From JAMOBE01 sp039908285 (GTDB lineage Bacteria; Pseudomonadota; Alphaproteobacteria; Rhodospirillales; Rhodospirillaceae): 64,000 nucleotides of DNA. Location: the NCBI GenBank assembly GCA_039908285.1, contig JAMOBE010000002.1:1-64000 (forward strand), read 5' to 3'. Shown here piece by piece: positions 1 to 9,620 of the stretch. The notes under the pieces are model-generated. The model was not told where the DNA came from, searched no databases, and saw nothing but the letters and a program-made list of their open reading frames with translations. The position numbers were made by a program, and so were the translations under genes. Positions within the stretch are counted from its first letter, which is position 1. Each line of letters begins with the position of its first letter.

Positions 1-50
1 CCCCCTCACCCAACCCTCTCCCCCCGGAAGAGGGGGGAGAGGGCTTTTGA
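1..50. repeat. CCCTCTCC/GGAGAGGG palindromic repeat, possibly truncated by window edge
   Basis: A GC-rich dyad made of a CCCTCTCCCCCC arm and a GGGGGGAGAGGG arm around a GGAA-type loop, preceded by CCTCACCCAA. The same unit forms the right half of the composite repeats at 26681-26804 and 44739-44862, so the left half may lie outside the window. It sits downstream of the minus-strand HD gene that ends at 108. Confidence 0.75.
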
Positions 51-107
51 TAGGTTCACCCGATTGCCCTGAAGGCAGTACGAGGGTCGCCCCTACCCCC
101 TACCCCA

Positions 108-1314
108 TCACCCCACCGCCTCCTTGATCCGGATCGGCTCCTTGATCCGGCGGCTTCGGCGCAGGGTGCGCAGCCGTTCGAGCAGCGCGTCGGTCACCCG
201 CGTTCCGGAGGCGAGGATCAGGTGGCCGCAGTCCAGCTCAAGATCGGAGACCAGAACGCAGCCCGGCAGCAACAGACTGAACGGGACGTCCTTGACGACG
301 AAACGGCCGCTATTTTCCGCCACCGCTGGATCGGCGGCCGGTGTCTCTGACGTTTCGCCCAGGACGTCCTGCAGTGTCTCCGGCAGTACCAGGTATTCCC
401 TGACGATATGCAGCAGATCCGGGTCGTACAGGTCCCGCATTGCGTCAAGCTCGTCGAATGCCGCGGGAGAAGGATTGAACTTGTTCGTCACCTTGCTCAG
501 GTCACGCAGGATTTTCAGCAGGCGAGCATGCAGGGGAATCTCCGTTCCCTTCGGACCACGCGTGGGAAAGCCGGTCCCATCGAACCCTTTATCCTGCAAC
601 AGTACGGCCTCGGCGACGGCCTCGAGACGGGGAATGTTGACGATAAGTTTATACGCGGCTTCGGGAGCCTTGCTGACGATGACCCTTTGCGAGTCGGTCA
701 GCGCCGCACCACTCTCCAATGCGGTCAGGATCTCCGGGGGAAGCGTGACCATGCCCAACGGGGCCAGCATGGCCGCGAACTCCATCTGCCAGGCATTCGT
801 CACCAGGGTCTTGGGCAGCTTTCGCACCCACTCCCGCACCAGCCTGGCCCGTGCCAGCGCCGCCGGCGCATTCATCGACAGGATGTCGATCAGGATCCTG
901 ACGCTGCCGACCAGGGTCTTTTTCCAGCATGACGTTCTTCGCGTTGGCCAGCCGATGCTGGGCCAGGGCGGCGTCCACCGTGGCCATGATCTGATCGGGA
1001 CGGCACGGCTTGGTCAGGAGGCGGAAAACGTTCGCCTCGTTGACCGCGTCCACCACCGTTTGCGGGCCGGCGTTGGCGGTCAGCATGACGCGGATCGTGT
1101 CGGGGGAGGTGCTCCCCATGGCCTTGAGAAACTTGATGCCATCCGTACCCGGCACGCCGGATACCACGACCGCAAAGGAAGACTGCGAACTGACGGCAAA
1201 CAGCGCATCCTTGCCGCTGGTTGCGGTCTCGATCGCATAATCCTTGCGGAACTGGTGTTTGATGGCACCCAGCAGATTGACATCTTCCTCGACGAACAGG
1301 ATCTTCATGCTCAT
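108..1314 (-). pseudogene. Receiver-HD (RpfG-like) response regulator with a one-base frameshift
   Basis: Two overlapping frames make one protein of about 400 residues. The 5' part, starting at the ATG at 1312-1314 behind a clear GGAGG site, is a CheY-like receiver (VEED acidic pocket near the N-terminus, TKPCRP lysine motif). The 3' part, ending at 108, is a degenerate HD-GYP-like domain in which the GYP signature region reads GFDGTGFP and the HD pair is not recognisable, so phosphodiesterase activity is doubtful. The frames join if one T is removed from the five-T run at 919-923 on the plus strand; the reading then continues LEKTLVGSVRILIDIL. The gene is therefore either freshly inactivated or carries a sequencing error in the homopolymer. 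It is alone on its strand, with no kinase next to it. Confidence 0.8.
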
Positions 1315-1887
1315 TGGTCGCCTCCATTCCCGGCGTGAGCTTTGTCTTGCCATTAGGCGATGGCGTCGACATTCGGGATCGAAATCGTAAAAAGAAAGCA
1401 ATTCCAGCGCGGTGGTGATTTTCCCCGTCATTGGTCCAATCACATGACCTTACATCTAATGCGAAAATGTTTCGAGCGACATTGCGTATAAAGCGAGGCC
1501 TCAGCCGGGTTATCCCAACTAGGGTTTGCCGGCGCGCCGGCAGGGCCGTTCGCGATGGGAACAGGGGGCTTCCATAAGGCTTTGGATCGGGGCATTCCGC
1601 GTCACCGATCAGGGTATGTGAGGCTGATCATGTCAGGCGACGCCATGATCCGCACCATTCGGCCGAGGACCAGGCCACGATGAAGCCGCCGCTCGGCTCA
1701 GAGCCTGAAAATGTCTTCGGAATCCGGACTCCCTTCTTCCCCCGGAAGCGACCGTATGCACTCAAGTCTGGACAAACGCGCTGTAGGGGTTTCGCTGTAG
1801 AAACGGTCCGTTTCCCGCAAAAAATGACCTCCCCCTCGATGGGGTAGGGCTGATAAGAATGGGACTCATCCCCGGCCAGGAGGACCG
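1315..1887. other. Intergenic region, divergent promoters plus a long dispersed repeat
   Basis: This 573 bp space separates the minus-strand receiver-HD gene from the plus-strand Sel1 lipoprotein gene, so it must hold both promoters. I see a 14 bp perfect palindrome GCCGGCGCGCCGGC at 1528-1541 and copy 1 of a long dispersed repeat at 1752-1849. The only open frame of note (1628-1903, minus) runs through the repeat and overlaps the Sel1 start, so I do not call it a gene. Confidence 0.6.
1752..1849 (+). repeat. Long dispersed repeat, copy 1 (~98 bp)
   Basis: Starts CCGTATGCACTCAAGTCTGG, contains TTTCGCTGTAGAAACGG, TCCGTTTCCCGCAAAAAA, and ends in a CCTCCCCC/GGGG palindrome. It matches 30137-30236 in the same orientation over its full length with only scattered differences. 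It ends about 40 bp before the Sel1 lipoprotein start, so it lies in that gene's presumed leader. Confidence 0.8.
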
Positions 1888-2940
1888 ATGTCGCGAAATA
1901 CAATCAGGACCTGGGCGTACCGGATCGGGGCGTACCGGATCGCAAGGCCGCTTCTGGTGCTGGGAGTTGGCGCATGGACGGTGGGATGCTCGTCATTGCT
2001 CCAGGCCGCCGAGACCGGAGAGGCTCAGGCGTTGAGTCTCCGTGGCAACGAGGCGGCACTTGCGCAGGACTTTGCCGCCGCCGCCACGTGGTGGCGAAAG
2101 GCGGCGGCGGCCGGCCATGCCCCCGCCGCCAACAGCCTCGGCGTGATGTACCAGAACGGGGGCGAGGGGGTGCCGCCGGATTTTGCCCAGGCCCTGTACT
2201 GGTATCGCCTGGCGGCCGAGGCTGGGGACTTGAATGCCATGTACAACCTTGGGTACATGTATGACAACGCTCTCGGCGTGCCGGCCCGCGATCCGGGCGA
2301 GGCCGCCCGCTGGTATCGTCTGGCGGCGGAGCGGGGGGAGGTCAAGGGCCAGGTTGGACTTGGGCTGCTGCTGGGCAACGGGGACCTGGGCGCGCCGGAT
2401 TTCGCGGGGGCGCTCGATTGGCTCGGTCGGGCCGCCGCCCAGGGATCGGCCAAGGGGCGGACGGCCCTTGGCGCCATGTACGAGGAGGGGCTCGGGGTGG
2501 CGCCCGACTACCGGCGGTCGTTTGACCTCTACCGCCAGGCGGCGGAGCAGGGGTACGCCAAGGGACGGTTCAATCTTGGCCTGGCCTATGATCTCGCCCG
2601 GGGGGTTGCGCGCGATCCGGTGGAAGCCATCCGCTGGTATCGCCTGGCGGCGGAGCAGGGCGAACCGAAAAGCGCCTTCAATCTGGCCATCATGCTGCAG
2701 ACCGGGGACGGCGTTGCCGCCGATCCGACGGAGGCCGCCCGCTGGTACCGGCTGGCGGCGGACAAGGGAGAGGCGAAGGCAGCCTTCAATCTCGGTATTC
2801 TCCATCTGGACGGGGACGGGGAGGGGGTGGCCGCCGACCGGACGGAGGCTCTCCACTGGCTGAAACGGGCCGCCGCCACCCTGCCGCCAGGCCCCCAGCG
2901 CGACGATGCCGCCGCGCTGGTCGAGGACTTGTCCCGTTGA
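1888..2940 (+). CDS. Sel1-repeat lipoprotein
   Basis: A 350-residue protein with a hydrophobic N-terminus and a likely lipobox (TVGC, cysteine about residue 34), so it is probably an exported lipoprotein. The rest is a tandem array of about seven or eight Sel1-like (SLR/TPR-type) repeats of 36 residues with the consensus A..WYR.AAEQG...A..NLG..Y..G.GV..D. Such repeats form alpha-solenoids that bind other proteins; the partner cannot be told. The start ATG follows a strong AGGAGGA site. It stands alone, followed by 177 bp with no recognised feature before copA. Confidence 0.88.
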   Translation: MSRNTIRTWAYRIGAYRIARPLLVLGVGAWTVGCSSLLQAAETGEAQALSLRGNEAALAQDFAAAATWWRKAAAAGHAPAANSLGVMYQNGGEGVPPDFAQALYWYRLAAEAGDLNAMYNLGYMYDNALGVPARDPGEAARWYRLAAERGEVKGQVGLGLLLGNGDLGAPDFAGALDWLGRAAAQGSAKGRTALGAMYEEGLGVAPDYRRSFDLYRQAAEQGYAKGRFNLGLAYDLARGVARDPVEAIRWYRLAAEQGEPKSAFNLAIMLQTGDGVAADPTEAARWYRLAADKGEAKAAFNLGILHLDGDGEGVAADRTEALHWLKRAAATLPPGPQRDDAAALVEDLSR

Positions 2941-3117
2941 CCCGAATCGGGTCCTCAGAGTCAGAAAAGTGTTTCAACTCACGGGGACAATTTGGGGCTA
3001 CCTCCCCGCTCCCAAATCGTTTCGTTTTCACTCTCCCAGTGCGCCCCCTTTGGTGATCAGAATGAGATTTGCCGGCGGGTCTTGACCTTTCGCGCGCCGA
3101 GGCCATCATGGTAGTCC

Positions 3118-5325
3118 ATGAGCGACACACCTCCCCCCTCCTGCGACCTGTCTCTACAGATCGGCGGCATGACCTGCGTCGCCTGCTCGACCCGGCTCGA
3201 GAAGGTGCTGGCCAGGGTGCCGGGTGTCGAGTCCGCCGTCGTCAGCCTGGCCGGCGAGCGCGCCGACATTCGGTACGATCCCGGAACGGTCATCCCCGAG
3301 CGGCTGATGGCGGCGGTCGCGGGGGCGGGTTTCCAGGCTGCCCTGCCTCCGGCCACCGCCTCGGACCGCGCCGATCAGGACGAGCAGGCGGTCCGGCAGC
3401 AGCGTCGCGACCTCATGATGCTGGCGGTGTCGGCCCTGCTGACGCTGCCGCTGGCGGCGCAGATGGTGTTCGACGTCCTCGGGGTTCATGTGATGCTGCA
3501 CCCCCTGGTCCAGCTTGCCCTGGCGACGCCGGTGCAGGTGTGGGCGGGCGGACGGTTCTATGCCGGGGCCTGGGCATCCCTGAGGGGTGGCGCCGGCAAC
3601 ATGGACGTGCTGGTCGCCCTCGGCACCAGCGCCGCCTATGGCCTCAGTGCCTGGCGGGCCCTGAGCGCCCCCCCGGGCGCCATGCCCGACCTGTATTTCG
3701 AAGCCGCGACCATGGTGATCACCCTGGTGCTGCTGGGCAAGTGGCTGGAGGTGAGGGCCAGGCGCGGCGCCGCCGACGCCATCCATGCCCTGATGCGTCT
3801 GCGGCCCGACACGGCGCGGGTGGAGCGGGACGGCCGGGTGGTCGAGATCCCGGCGGATGAGGTCACCACCGGCGACGTGGTGGTGGTCCGCCCCGGCGAG
3901 CGGCTGCCGGTGGACGGCATCGTGATCGAGGGCGAGAGCCAGGTGGACGAGTCCCTCCTCACCGGGGAGAGCCTGCCGGTGGACAAGACCCCCGACGATC
4001 CGGTCACCGGCGGGGCCGTGAACGGCGGGGGGCTGCTGCGGGTGCGGGCCACGGCGGTCGGGGCCGGCTCGACCCTCGCCCGCATCATCCGCCTGGTGGA
4101 GAACGCCCAGGCCAGCAAGGCGCCGGTGCAGCGGCTGGTGGACCGTGTCTCCGCCGTCTTCGTGCCGGTGGTGGTGGCCATCGCCGTCGCCGCCTTCCTC
4201 GGCTGGTGGCTGGTGGGCGGCGACGCCGAGCACGCCTTCGTCGCCGCGGTGTCGGTGCTGGTGATCGCCTGCCCCTGCGCCCTTGGCCTCGCCACGCCGA
4301 CCGCCATCATGGTCGGCACCGGCGTTGCCGCCCGCCGGGGCATTCTGATCAAGGACGCCCTGGCCCTGGAGATGGCGCACCAGGTCACCGTCGTCGCCTT
4401 CGACAAGACCGGAACCTTGACCGAGGGTCGGCCGACGGTGAGCGACGTCGTCCCCGTCGGCGCCGACGTGCCGACCGTGCTGCGCCTGGCGGCGGCGGTA
4501 CAGCAGGGGAGCGAGCACCCGCTGGCCCGTGCCGTGCTTGCCGGTGCCGAGCGCGAGGGGATCGTTCCTCCCCCCTGTTCCGGGTTCCAGGCTCTGGCCG
4601 GCCGGGGCGCGCGGGCGGAGGTGGAGGGCCGGACCCTGCTGCTGGGGAGCCGCCGCCTGATGGAGGACTCCGCCATCGCCATCGCCGACCATTCGGCGAC
4701 CGCCGCCGCCCTCGAGGGCCGGGGGCGGACGGTGATGTGGCTGGCCGAGGAGAGCGGGACCCTGCTGGGCCTGATCGCCGCCAGCGACCCGGTCAGGGCC
4801 TCGGCCCGCATGGCGGTGGACCGGCTGCGGGCCCTTGGGGTGGAGGCGGTGATGCTGACCGGAGACAACCGGGCCACCGCCGGTGCCGTGGCGGAAACGC
4901 TGGGAATTCAGCGGGTACTGGCCGAGATCCTGCCCGCCGACAAGGCCGCCGCGGTGCAATCCCTGCGGGCGGGGGGAGCGGTCGTCGCCATGGTCGGTGA
5001 CGGCATCAACGATGCCCCCGCCCTGGCCGCCGCCGACGTCGGCGTGGCCATGGGCACCGGCACCGACGTCGCCATGCAGGCGGCGGGAGTGACCCTGATG
5101 CGGGGAGATCCGGCACTGCTGCCGGCGGCCGTTTCCCTGTCGCGGGCCACCTGGCGCAAGATTCGCCAGAACCTGTTCTGGGCCATGATCTACAACGTGC
5201 TGGCCCTGCCCCTGGCGGCGGCCGGGCTGCTCAGCCCGGTGATTGCCGGCGCGGCGATGGCGTTTTCCAGCGTCAGTGTGGTATCCAACTCCCTGCTGCT
5301 GAAACGCTGGAGAGACCGCGAGTGA
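3118..5325 (+). CDS. copA: Copper-translocating P1B-type ATPase
   Basis: A 735-residue inner-membrane pump that exports Cu(I) (or Ag(I)) from the cytoplasm at the cost of ATP. One N-terminal heavy-metal-associated domain carries MTCVAC (Cys20, Cys23). The transport site CPC is at about 385-387, the phosphorylated aspartate in DKTGT is Asp429, and the hinge motif GDGINDAP starts near 627. TGES, SEHPLA, the YN pair in the seventh helix and the MxFSS motif in the last helix place it in the copper (1B-1) rather than the zinc/cadmium class. The ATG has only a weak ribosome site. Its stop overlaps the GTG of the next gene, suggesting coupling. No CueR-type regulator or copper chaperone is visible beside it. 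Confidence 0.95.
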   Translation: MSDTPPPSCDLSLQIGGMTCVACSTRLEKVLARVPGVESAVVSLAGERADIRYDPGTVIPERLMAAVAGAGFQAALPPATASDRADQDEQAVRQQRRDLMMLAVSALLTLPLAAQMVFDVLGVHVMLHPLVQLALATPVQVWAGGRFYAGAWASLRGGAGNMDVLVALGTSAAYGLSAWRALSAPPGAMPDLYFEAATMVITLVLLGKWLEVRARRGAADAIHALMRLRPDTARVERDGRVVEIPADEVTTGDVVVVRPGERLPVDGIVIEGESQVDESLLTGESLPVDKTPDDPVTGGAVNGGGLLRVRATAVGAGSTLARIIRLVENAQASKAPVQRLVDRVSAVFVPVVVAIAVAAFLGWWLVGGDAEHAFVAAVSVLVIACPCALGLATPTAIMVGTGVAARRGILIKDALALEMAHQVTVVAFDKTGTLTEGRPTVSDVVPVGADVPTVLRLAAAVQQGSEHPLARAVLAGAEREGIVPPPCSGFQALAGRGARAEVEGRTLLLGSRRLMEDSAIAIADHSATAAALEGRGRTVMWLAEESGTLLGLIAASDPVRASARMAVDRLRALGVEAVMLTGDNRATAGAVAETLGIQRVLAEILPADKAAAVQSLRAGGAVVAMVGDGINDAPALAAADVGVAMGTGTDVAMQAAGVTLMRGDPALLPAAVSLSRATWRKIRQNLFWAMIYNVLALPLAAAGLLSPVIAGAAMAFSSVSVVSNSLLLKRWRDRE

Positions 5326-7478
5326 CCACCATAGCCGAGGCCTTCACCCTTGCCGTGGCGGCCCATGAGTCCGGCAGAGTCGATGAAGCGGTCGGGATCC
5401 TGCATGCCATTCTGGAGGTGAGTCCCGATCATCCGGGGTGCCTGCATCTTCACGGCATCATCGCCAAGACCGCCGGTGACGACGACGGCGCCGCGGACTA
5501 TTTCAGCCGGGCGATCGTCGCCGCCCCCCATATTCCGGATCTGCACCATCTGCTTGGGGTCTGCCAGCACCGACGGGGACGTCTCGAGAATGCCGCGGTG
5601 TCCCTGGAGCGCGCATTGGCCCTGGCACCAGACAATGCCGCGGTCCTGGTCGACCTGGGCCGCGTGCGCATCGACCAGAACCGCGTCACCGATGCCCTTG
5701 ACCTTTTCCGGGCCGCGCTGGCGGTGGAGCCGACCCTGCTCCCGGCCATGAGCAACCTGGGCAATGCCCTGCTGGTCCTCGACCGTTACGAGGAAGCCAT
5801 CCCCTCGTTCCACCAGGCCATCGCCATCGACCCCACCCACGCGCTGGCTCACTCCAGTCTTGGCAGCGCCCTCAACGCTCTCGGGCGATACGACGAGGCC
5901 ACGGCCTGCTTCCAGCGGGCGCTGGAGATCGATCCCGGCCACCCCCTCTCCCACAATGGATTGGGCCTCATCCACCTTGCCCGCAACCAGCCCGGACAGG
6001 CGCTCGCCCACTTCGAACGAGCGGTGGCGCTCGCCGCCGATTACATCGATGCCCACGTCAACGCCGGACTGGCGCTGCTCGAACTGGACCGTCCAACCGA
6101 GGCCATCGACCGTATTCGCCAGGCCCTGGCCCTGAAGCCCGACAACGTGATGTCCCTCAACAATCTCGGCAACGCGCTGAAGGACCATGGGCGTCTCGCC
6201 GAGGCGATGGAGAGCTATGTGCGGGCGCTGGCGGTGGAGCCCGACTACCTGCTGGCCCACACCAACCTGCTCATGTGCATGCACTATTCGCCGGAGACCT
6301 CTCCCGCCGCCATCGCCGCCACCGCCCGCCGCTGGGCGGACCGTGTCGGAGCGCACGCATCGCCGGAGACGCGCAAAGCCGTCGATCCGAAGGGGCGCCT
6401 CAGGATCGGGTTTCTCTCGGCCGACCTCATCAACCATCCGGTGGGGTACTTCATCGCGCCGGTTCTGGAGCACCATGACCGTGTCGGCACCGAGGTCACC
6501 TGCTACTGCGACAGCCCCAGGCCGGACGCCATGACGAACCACCTGCGGGCGGCCAGTGACCGCTGGCGCTCCACCGTCGGCATGAGCGACGAGGCCGTCG
6601 CCGCCCTGGTGCGCGAGGATGGCATCGACATCCTGGTGGACCTGTCCGGGCACGCGGGGGGAACCCGCCTGCCGGTGTTCGCCCGCCGGCCGGCTCCGGT
6701 CCAGGTGACCTGGATCGGCTACTGCGGCAGCACCGGCCTCGCCGCCATGGACTATATCCTGGCCGACGACCACGTGGTGCGGCCGGGCGAGGAGCATCTG
6801 TTCACCGAGACGGTCTGGCGCCTGCCCGGCACCTACCTGTGCTATGGCCCGCCGCGGGGCGTCTCGGTCGAGGTCTCCCCTCTCCCCGCCGCGGACGGCC
6901 ATCCGCCCACCTTCGGCAGCCTCAACAATCGCGTCAAGATCACCCCGCACGTCGTTGCCCTATGGGCAAGAGCGCTGTCGGCGGTTCCGGGATCGCGTCT
7001 GCTGCTGAAGTCGTTCCAGTACGGTGATCCCGGTGTCCGCGAGGGCCTGAGGGCCGCCTTCGCCAGCCATGGCATTGCGGGCGACCGGCTGATCCTCGAG
7101 GCGCGCTCGCCGTGGCCGGGGCTGTTCACCACCTATCACCGCATCGACGTGGCCCTCGACACCTTCCCCTTTGGTGGCGGCATCACCACGCTGGAGGCCC
7201 TGTGGATGGGAGTGCCGGTGGTGACCCTGGACTGCGATCGCTGGGCCGGCCGGGTCAGCGAGACGATCCTGCATGCCGTCGGCCTCGGCGAGATGGTGGC
7301 GACGGACCCGGACGACTACGTCGCCAGGGCCGCGGCGCTGGTGGCCGACCTGCCCCGCCTCGCCGATCTGCGCGCCGGTCTCAGGACCCGTCTCCTGACG
7401 TCCCCCATGTGCGACGGCAAGGGGTTCGCCGCCAGGATCGAGGCCGCCTGGCGCGCAATGACGCGGGCAGCCGCATAG
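5322..7478 (+). CDS. TPR protein with OGT-like (GT41) glycosyltransferase domain
   Basis: A 718-residue protein beginning at a GTG that overlaps the copA stop (GTGA). Residues about 1-330 are roughly nine tetratricopeptide repeats (typical A....A...P..A....LG). From about 360 follows the SPINDLY/O-GlcNAc-transferase C-terminal region: RIGFLSADLINHPVGYF, DILVDLSGHAGGTR, PAPVQVTWIGYCGSTGLAAMDY, DTFPFGGGITTLEALWMGVPVVTL. Family members move a sugar from a nucleotide donor to serine/threonine of proteins; in some alphaproteobacteria they act on flagellin. The target here is unknown, and no flagellar gene is close. Confidence 0.88.
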   Translation: MTTIAEAFTLAVAAHESGRVDEAVGILHAILEVSPDHPGCLHLHGIIAKTAGDDDGAADYFSRAIVAAPHIPDLHHLLGVCQHRRGRLENAAVSLERALALAPDNAAVLVDLGRVRIDQNRVTDALDLFRAALAVEPTLLPAMSNLGNALLVLDRYEEAIPSFHQAIAIDPTHALAHSSLGSALNALGRYDEATACFQRALEIDPGHPLSHNGLGLIHLARNQPGQALAHFERAVALAADYIDAHVNAGLALLELDRPTEAIDRIRQALALKPDNVMSLNNLGNALKDHGRLAEAMESYVRALAVEPDYLLAHTNLLMCMHYSPETSPAAIAATARRWADRVGAHASPETRKAVDPKGRLRIGFLSADLINHPVGYFIAPVLEHHDRVGTEVTCYCDSPRPDAMTNHLRAASDRWRSTVGMSDEAVAALVREDGIDILVDLSGHAGGTRLPVFARRPAPVQVTWIGYCGSTGLAAMDYILADDHVVRPGEEHLFTETVWRLPGTYLCYGPPRGVSVEVSPLPAADGHPPTFGSLNNRVKITPHVVALWARALSAVPGSRLLLKSFQYGDPGVREGLRAAFASHGIAGDRLILEARSPWPGLFTTYHRIDVALDTFPFGGGITTLEALWMGVPVVTLDCDRWAGRVSETILHAVGLGEMVATDPDDYVARAAALVADLPRLADLRAGLRTRLLTSPMCDGKGFAARIEAAWRAMTRAAA

Positions 7479-7491
7479 GGAAACACACCTC

Positions 7492-8889
7492 GTGACACGC
7501 TTCGGGTTTCGCAAGAACAGGCGCAAGCACGGCCTCGTTCCCTGGATGCAGCCTCGTCGGCGACAGCGGGCCACGGCGGAGCGCGCCAACCCGGTGCGCG
7601 ATGCCTTCCGTTTCCTCGGCATCCCGATTCCCGAGGGGCCGAAAGGGCTGCTGGTGGCCGCCGGCCTGATCTTCGGCATCGGCATCGTGCTCGGCACCGG
7701 CATCGGCTTTCTCACCGCACCCCCGTCGGCCGAGTCCCTCCGCCAGAGCGCCGCCGCCACCCCCCGGTCGGAGCCGCTGCTCCAGGCCCCGCCGATCCGC
7801 CCGCCGGCTCCGGCCTCCTTCACCCCGCCGCAGTTCCTGAGCCATCATGACATGGACCAGGCGCCGGAAACGGGCGAAGAGGGGGGCGACGTCTCGTACC
7901 TCCAGCATCACCCGCCCGAGCCCACCGGCCAGACCGGCCAGCCGGTTTCCGACGCTCCCCCACCCCCGCCCGCGCCCGAGATGGCGATGGCGCCGTCGGC
8001 ACCGCCTCCGCCGCGCGAGCCTCCCCGCCCGCTTCACCGGCCGACCCTGCGCGCCGACGCGCCGGTCGAGCTGGCCGCCCTGGCTTACGTTCCCCCCGAC
8101 GCCCTGGGGGGGCCGGAGGCGCCCTGGCGCCGGAATGCCGTCGTCACCCCGCCGCCCGACGGCCGCCCGCGCATCGCCATCGTCATCGACGACCTGGGAG
8201 TGGACAGAGGCCGATCGGCGCGGATCATCGGACTGCCGGGACCCCTGACGGCGGCGTTTCTGCCCTATGCCCACGATCTTCAGGGCCAGACCCGGATGGC
8301 CCGTGCCGCCGGACACGAACTGATGGTCCACGTGCCCATGGAACCGCGGAACCCCGATGTGGACCCGGGACCGGACGCCCTTCTGACCGGGTCCTCCGAC
8401 GAGCAGATTCGCCACCGCCTGGAAGCCTGCCTCGCCCGCTTCGACGCCCCCGTCGGCATCAACAACCACATGGGCTCGCTGTTCACCGGCGACGCCCGGG
8501 GCATGGCGGTGGTGATGGCCATTCTGAAGCAGCGTGGGCTGCTGTTCCTCGACTCCCGGACCACCAACGACACCGTGGGTCCGGATCTGGCCCGGCGGTT
8601 CGGCGTGCCCTTCGCCGAGCGCCACGTGTTCATCGACAACGAGAACGACGTCGGCCACGTCCGCGCCCACCTCGCCCAGCTCGAGGACATGGCCCGCCAG
8701 CATGGCTTCGCCATCGGCATCGGCCACCCCCGGGACGGCACCATCGAGGGGCTGCGGACGTGGCTGCCGACGCTGGCGCGCAAGGGCATCACCCTGGTGC
8801 CCATCAGCGCCATCGTCCGCCAGCGCATGGCCACCGCCTCCACGGTGTCCTGGCCGGGCAGACCGAACGCCGCGCGTCCCGATCAGTAG
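7492..8889 (+). CDS. Divergent polysaccharide deacetylase (YibQ/DUF610 family)
   Basis: A 465-residue protein with a basic N-terminus, one transmembrane segment at about residues 48-70 (LLVAAGLIFGIGIVLGTGIG), a long Pro/Ala-rich linker, and a C-terminal domain (from about 222) of the divergent polysaccharide deacetylase family: RIAIVIDDLG, ELMVHVPMEP, INNHMGS, LFLDSRTT, AIGIGHP. Its orientation fits a periplasmic domain anchored in the inner membrane. Family members are linked to envelope glycan handling, often beside CtpA/EnvC-like genes, which are absent here. The GTG start is 13 bp after the OGT gene with a poor ribosome site, so co-transcription with copA and OGT is likely. Confidence 0.85.
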   Translation: MTRFGFRKNRRKHGLVPWMQPRRRQRATAERANPVRDAFRFLGIPIPEGPKGLLVAAGLIFGIGIVLGTGIGFLTAPPSAESLRQSAAATPRSEPLLQAPPIRPPAPASFTPPQFLSHHDMDQAPETGEEGGDVSYLQHHPPEPTGQTGQPVSDAPPPPPAPEMAMAPSAPPPPREPPRPLHRPTLRADAPVELAALAYVPPDALGGPEAPWRRNAVVTPPPDGRPRIAIVIDDLGVDRGRSARIIGLPGPLTAAFLPYAHDLQGQTRMARAAGHELMVHVPMEPRNPDVDPGPDALLTGSSDEQIRHRLEACLARFDAPVGINNHMGSLFTGDARGMAVVMAILKQRGLLFLDSRTTNDTVGPDLARRFGVPFAERHVFIDNENDVGHVRAHLAQLEDMARQHGFAIGIGHPRDGTIEGLRTWLPTLARKGITLVPISAIVRQRMATASTVSWPGRPNAARPDQ

Positions 8890-9077
8890 GGAATCCAGCT
8901 CCCCATGCTCTTGTTGATGAAGTTGGGTTCCTGGGGAATGGCGATATAGGCCCGATAGGCCGAACTTCTTCCTGTGGCATTATCGCATTGATAACAAACG
9001 TCCTTTTGTCGCCGCACATGCGATAAGGGCGCGCGATGAAATATACGCGCATGTTCGGTTTGGAGGTGGAAACCGTA
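8890..9077. other. Convergent intergenic spacer entering a low-GC segment
   Basis: The 188 bp between the convergent YibQ-like gene and the small PD-(D/E)XK-like gene become clearly AT-richer from about 8975. No convincing hairpin with a T-run, tRNA or attachment-site-like direct repeat was found by eye. Confidence 0.5.
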
Positions 9078-9620
9078 CTATACTGTCTCAGCCATGGCCC
9101 GAGAACGCACGCGCCACGGTGACGAGGACGGCAGCGTTCGGCGGCGTTGGACCTGGCAACGAATATTGAACGGCTTCAACATTATGTTTATTGAATCTTG
9201 AATATTACTACGTCTGTCCGAAAATTTCCGTATGCACTCCTCATCCTCCTCAAGGAAGAGGATCACTTCTGTTTTATCGCCCTTGTGTGTGCGGCGACAC
9301 GCATCAAAAAGGACATCGACATTTTGTCTATGTGCCGCGATCAACACCGAAAGCGTGTCACGCACTTTCTTGGCTATTTCAACATGCAGAGAATCGTTAC
9401 CATCGAGATCGAATCGACATTTATTTTCGATCGCATAGTGACGAAAGTCCTTTACTTCAAACAGCATGACGGCCGACGGCGACAGCACGATCATATCGAC
9501 TTTCCTGGTGTCTGGGATGGTAATCTTCCTGCAGGCAAAGCCATCCTCGTCATCATACTTGATGGCGCGCCACTCATCCGGAAATTCAAAACACAGCCGG
9601 CCCTCACAAATTGTGATCAC
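9078..9620 (-). CDS. Small PD-(D/E)XK nuclease-like protein
   Basis: A 180-residue protein not recognised as a named family. The best clue is the core VDMIVLSPSAVMLFEVKDF: Asp42, 12 residues, then Glu55-x-Lys57, the classic metal-binding arrangement of PD-(D/E)XK (NERD/restriction-like) nucleases, with a predicted beta-hairpin between. Acidic and basic helices follow. The last 20 or so residues are Arg/Ser-rich and look unstructured. The GTG start overlaps the stop of the upstream ATPase gene (GTGA) and has a strong GGAGGAA site, so the two are translationally coupled. The gene is markedly AT-richer than its neighbours, which points to recent acquisition. A nuclease activity is inference from the motif only. 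Confidence 0.65.
   Translation of the reverse strand: MITICEGRLCFEFPDEWRAIKYDDEDGFACRKITIPDTRKVDMIVLSPSAVMLFEVKDFRHYAIENKCRFDLDGNDSLHVEIAKKVRDTLSVLIAAHRQNVDVLFDACRRTHKGDKTEVILFLEEDEECIRKFSDRRSNIQDSINIMLKPFNIRCQVQRRRTLPSSSPWRVRSRAMAETV

Noticed and set aside
1628..1903. Minus-strand 91-residue frame
   Set aside because: It runs through a dispersed repeat, overlaps the Sel1 gene start, and its matching frame at 30127-30339 is also just repeat.
3154..4959. 601-residue minus-strand frame opposite copA
   Set aside because: Composition is Gly/His/Arg/Gln-rich shadow of a high-GC gene; copA has all family motifs.
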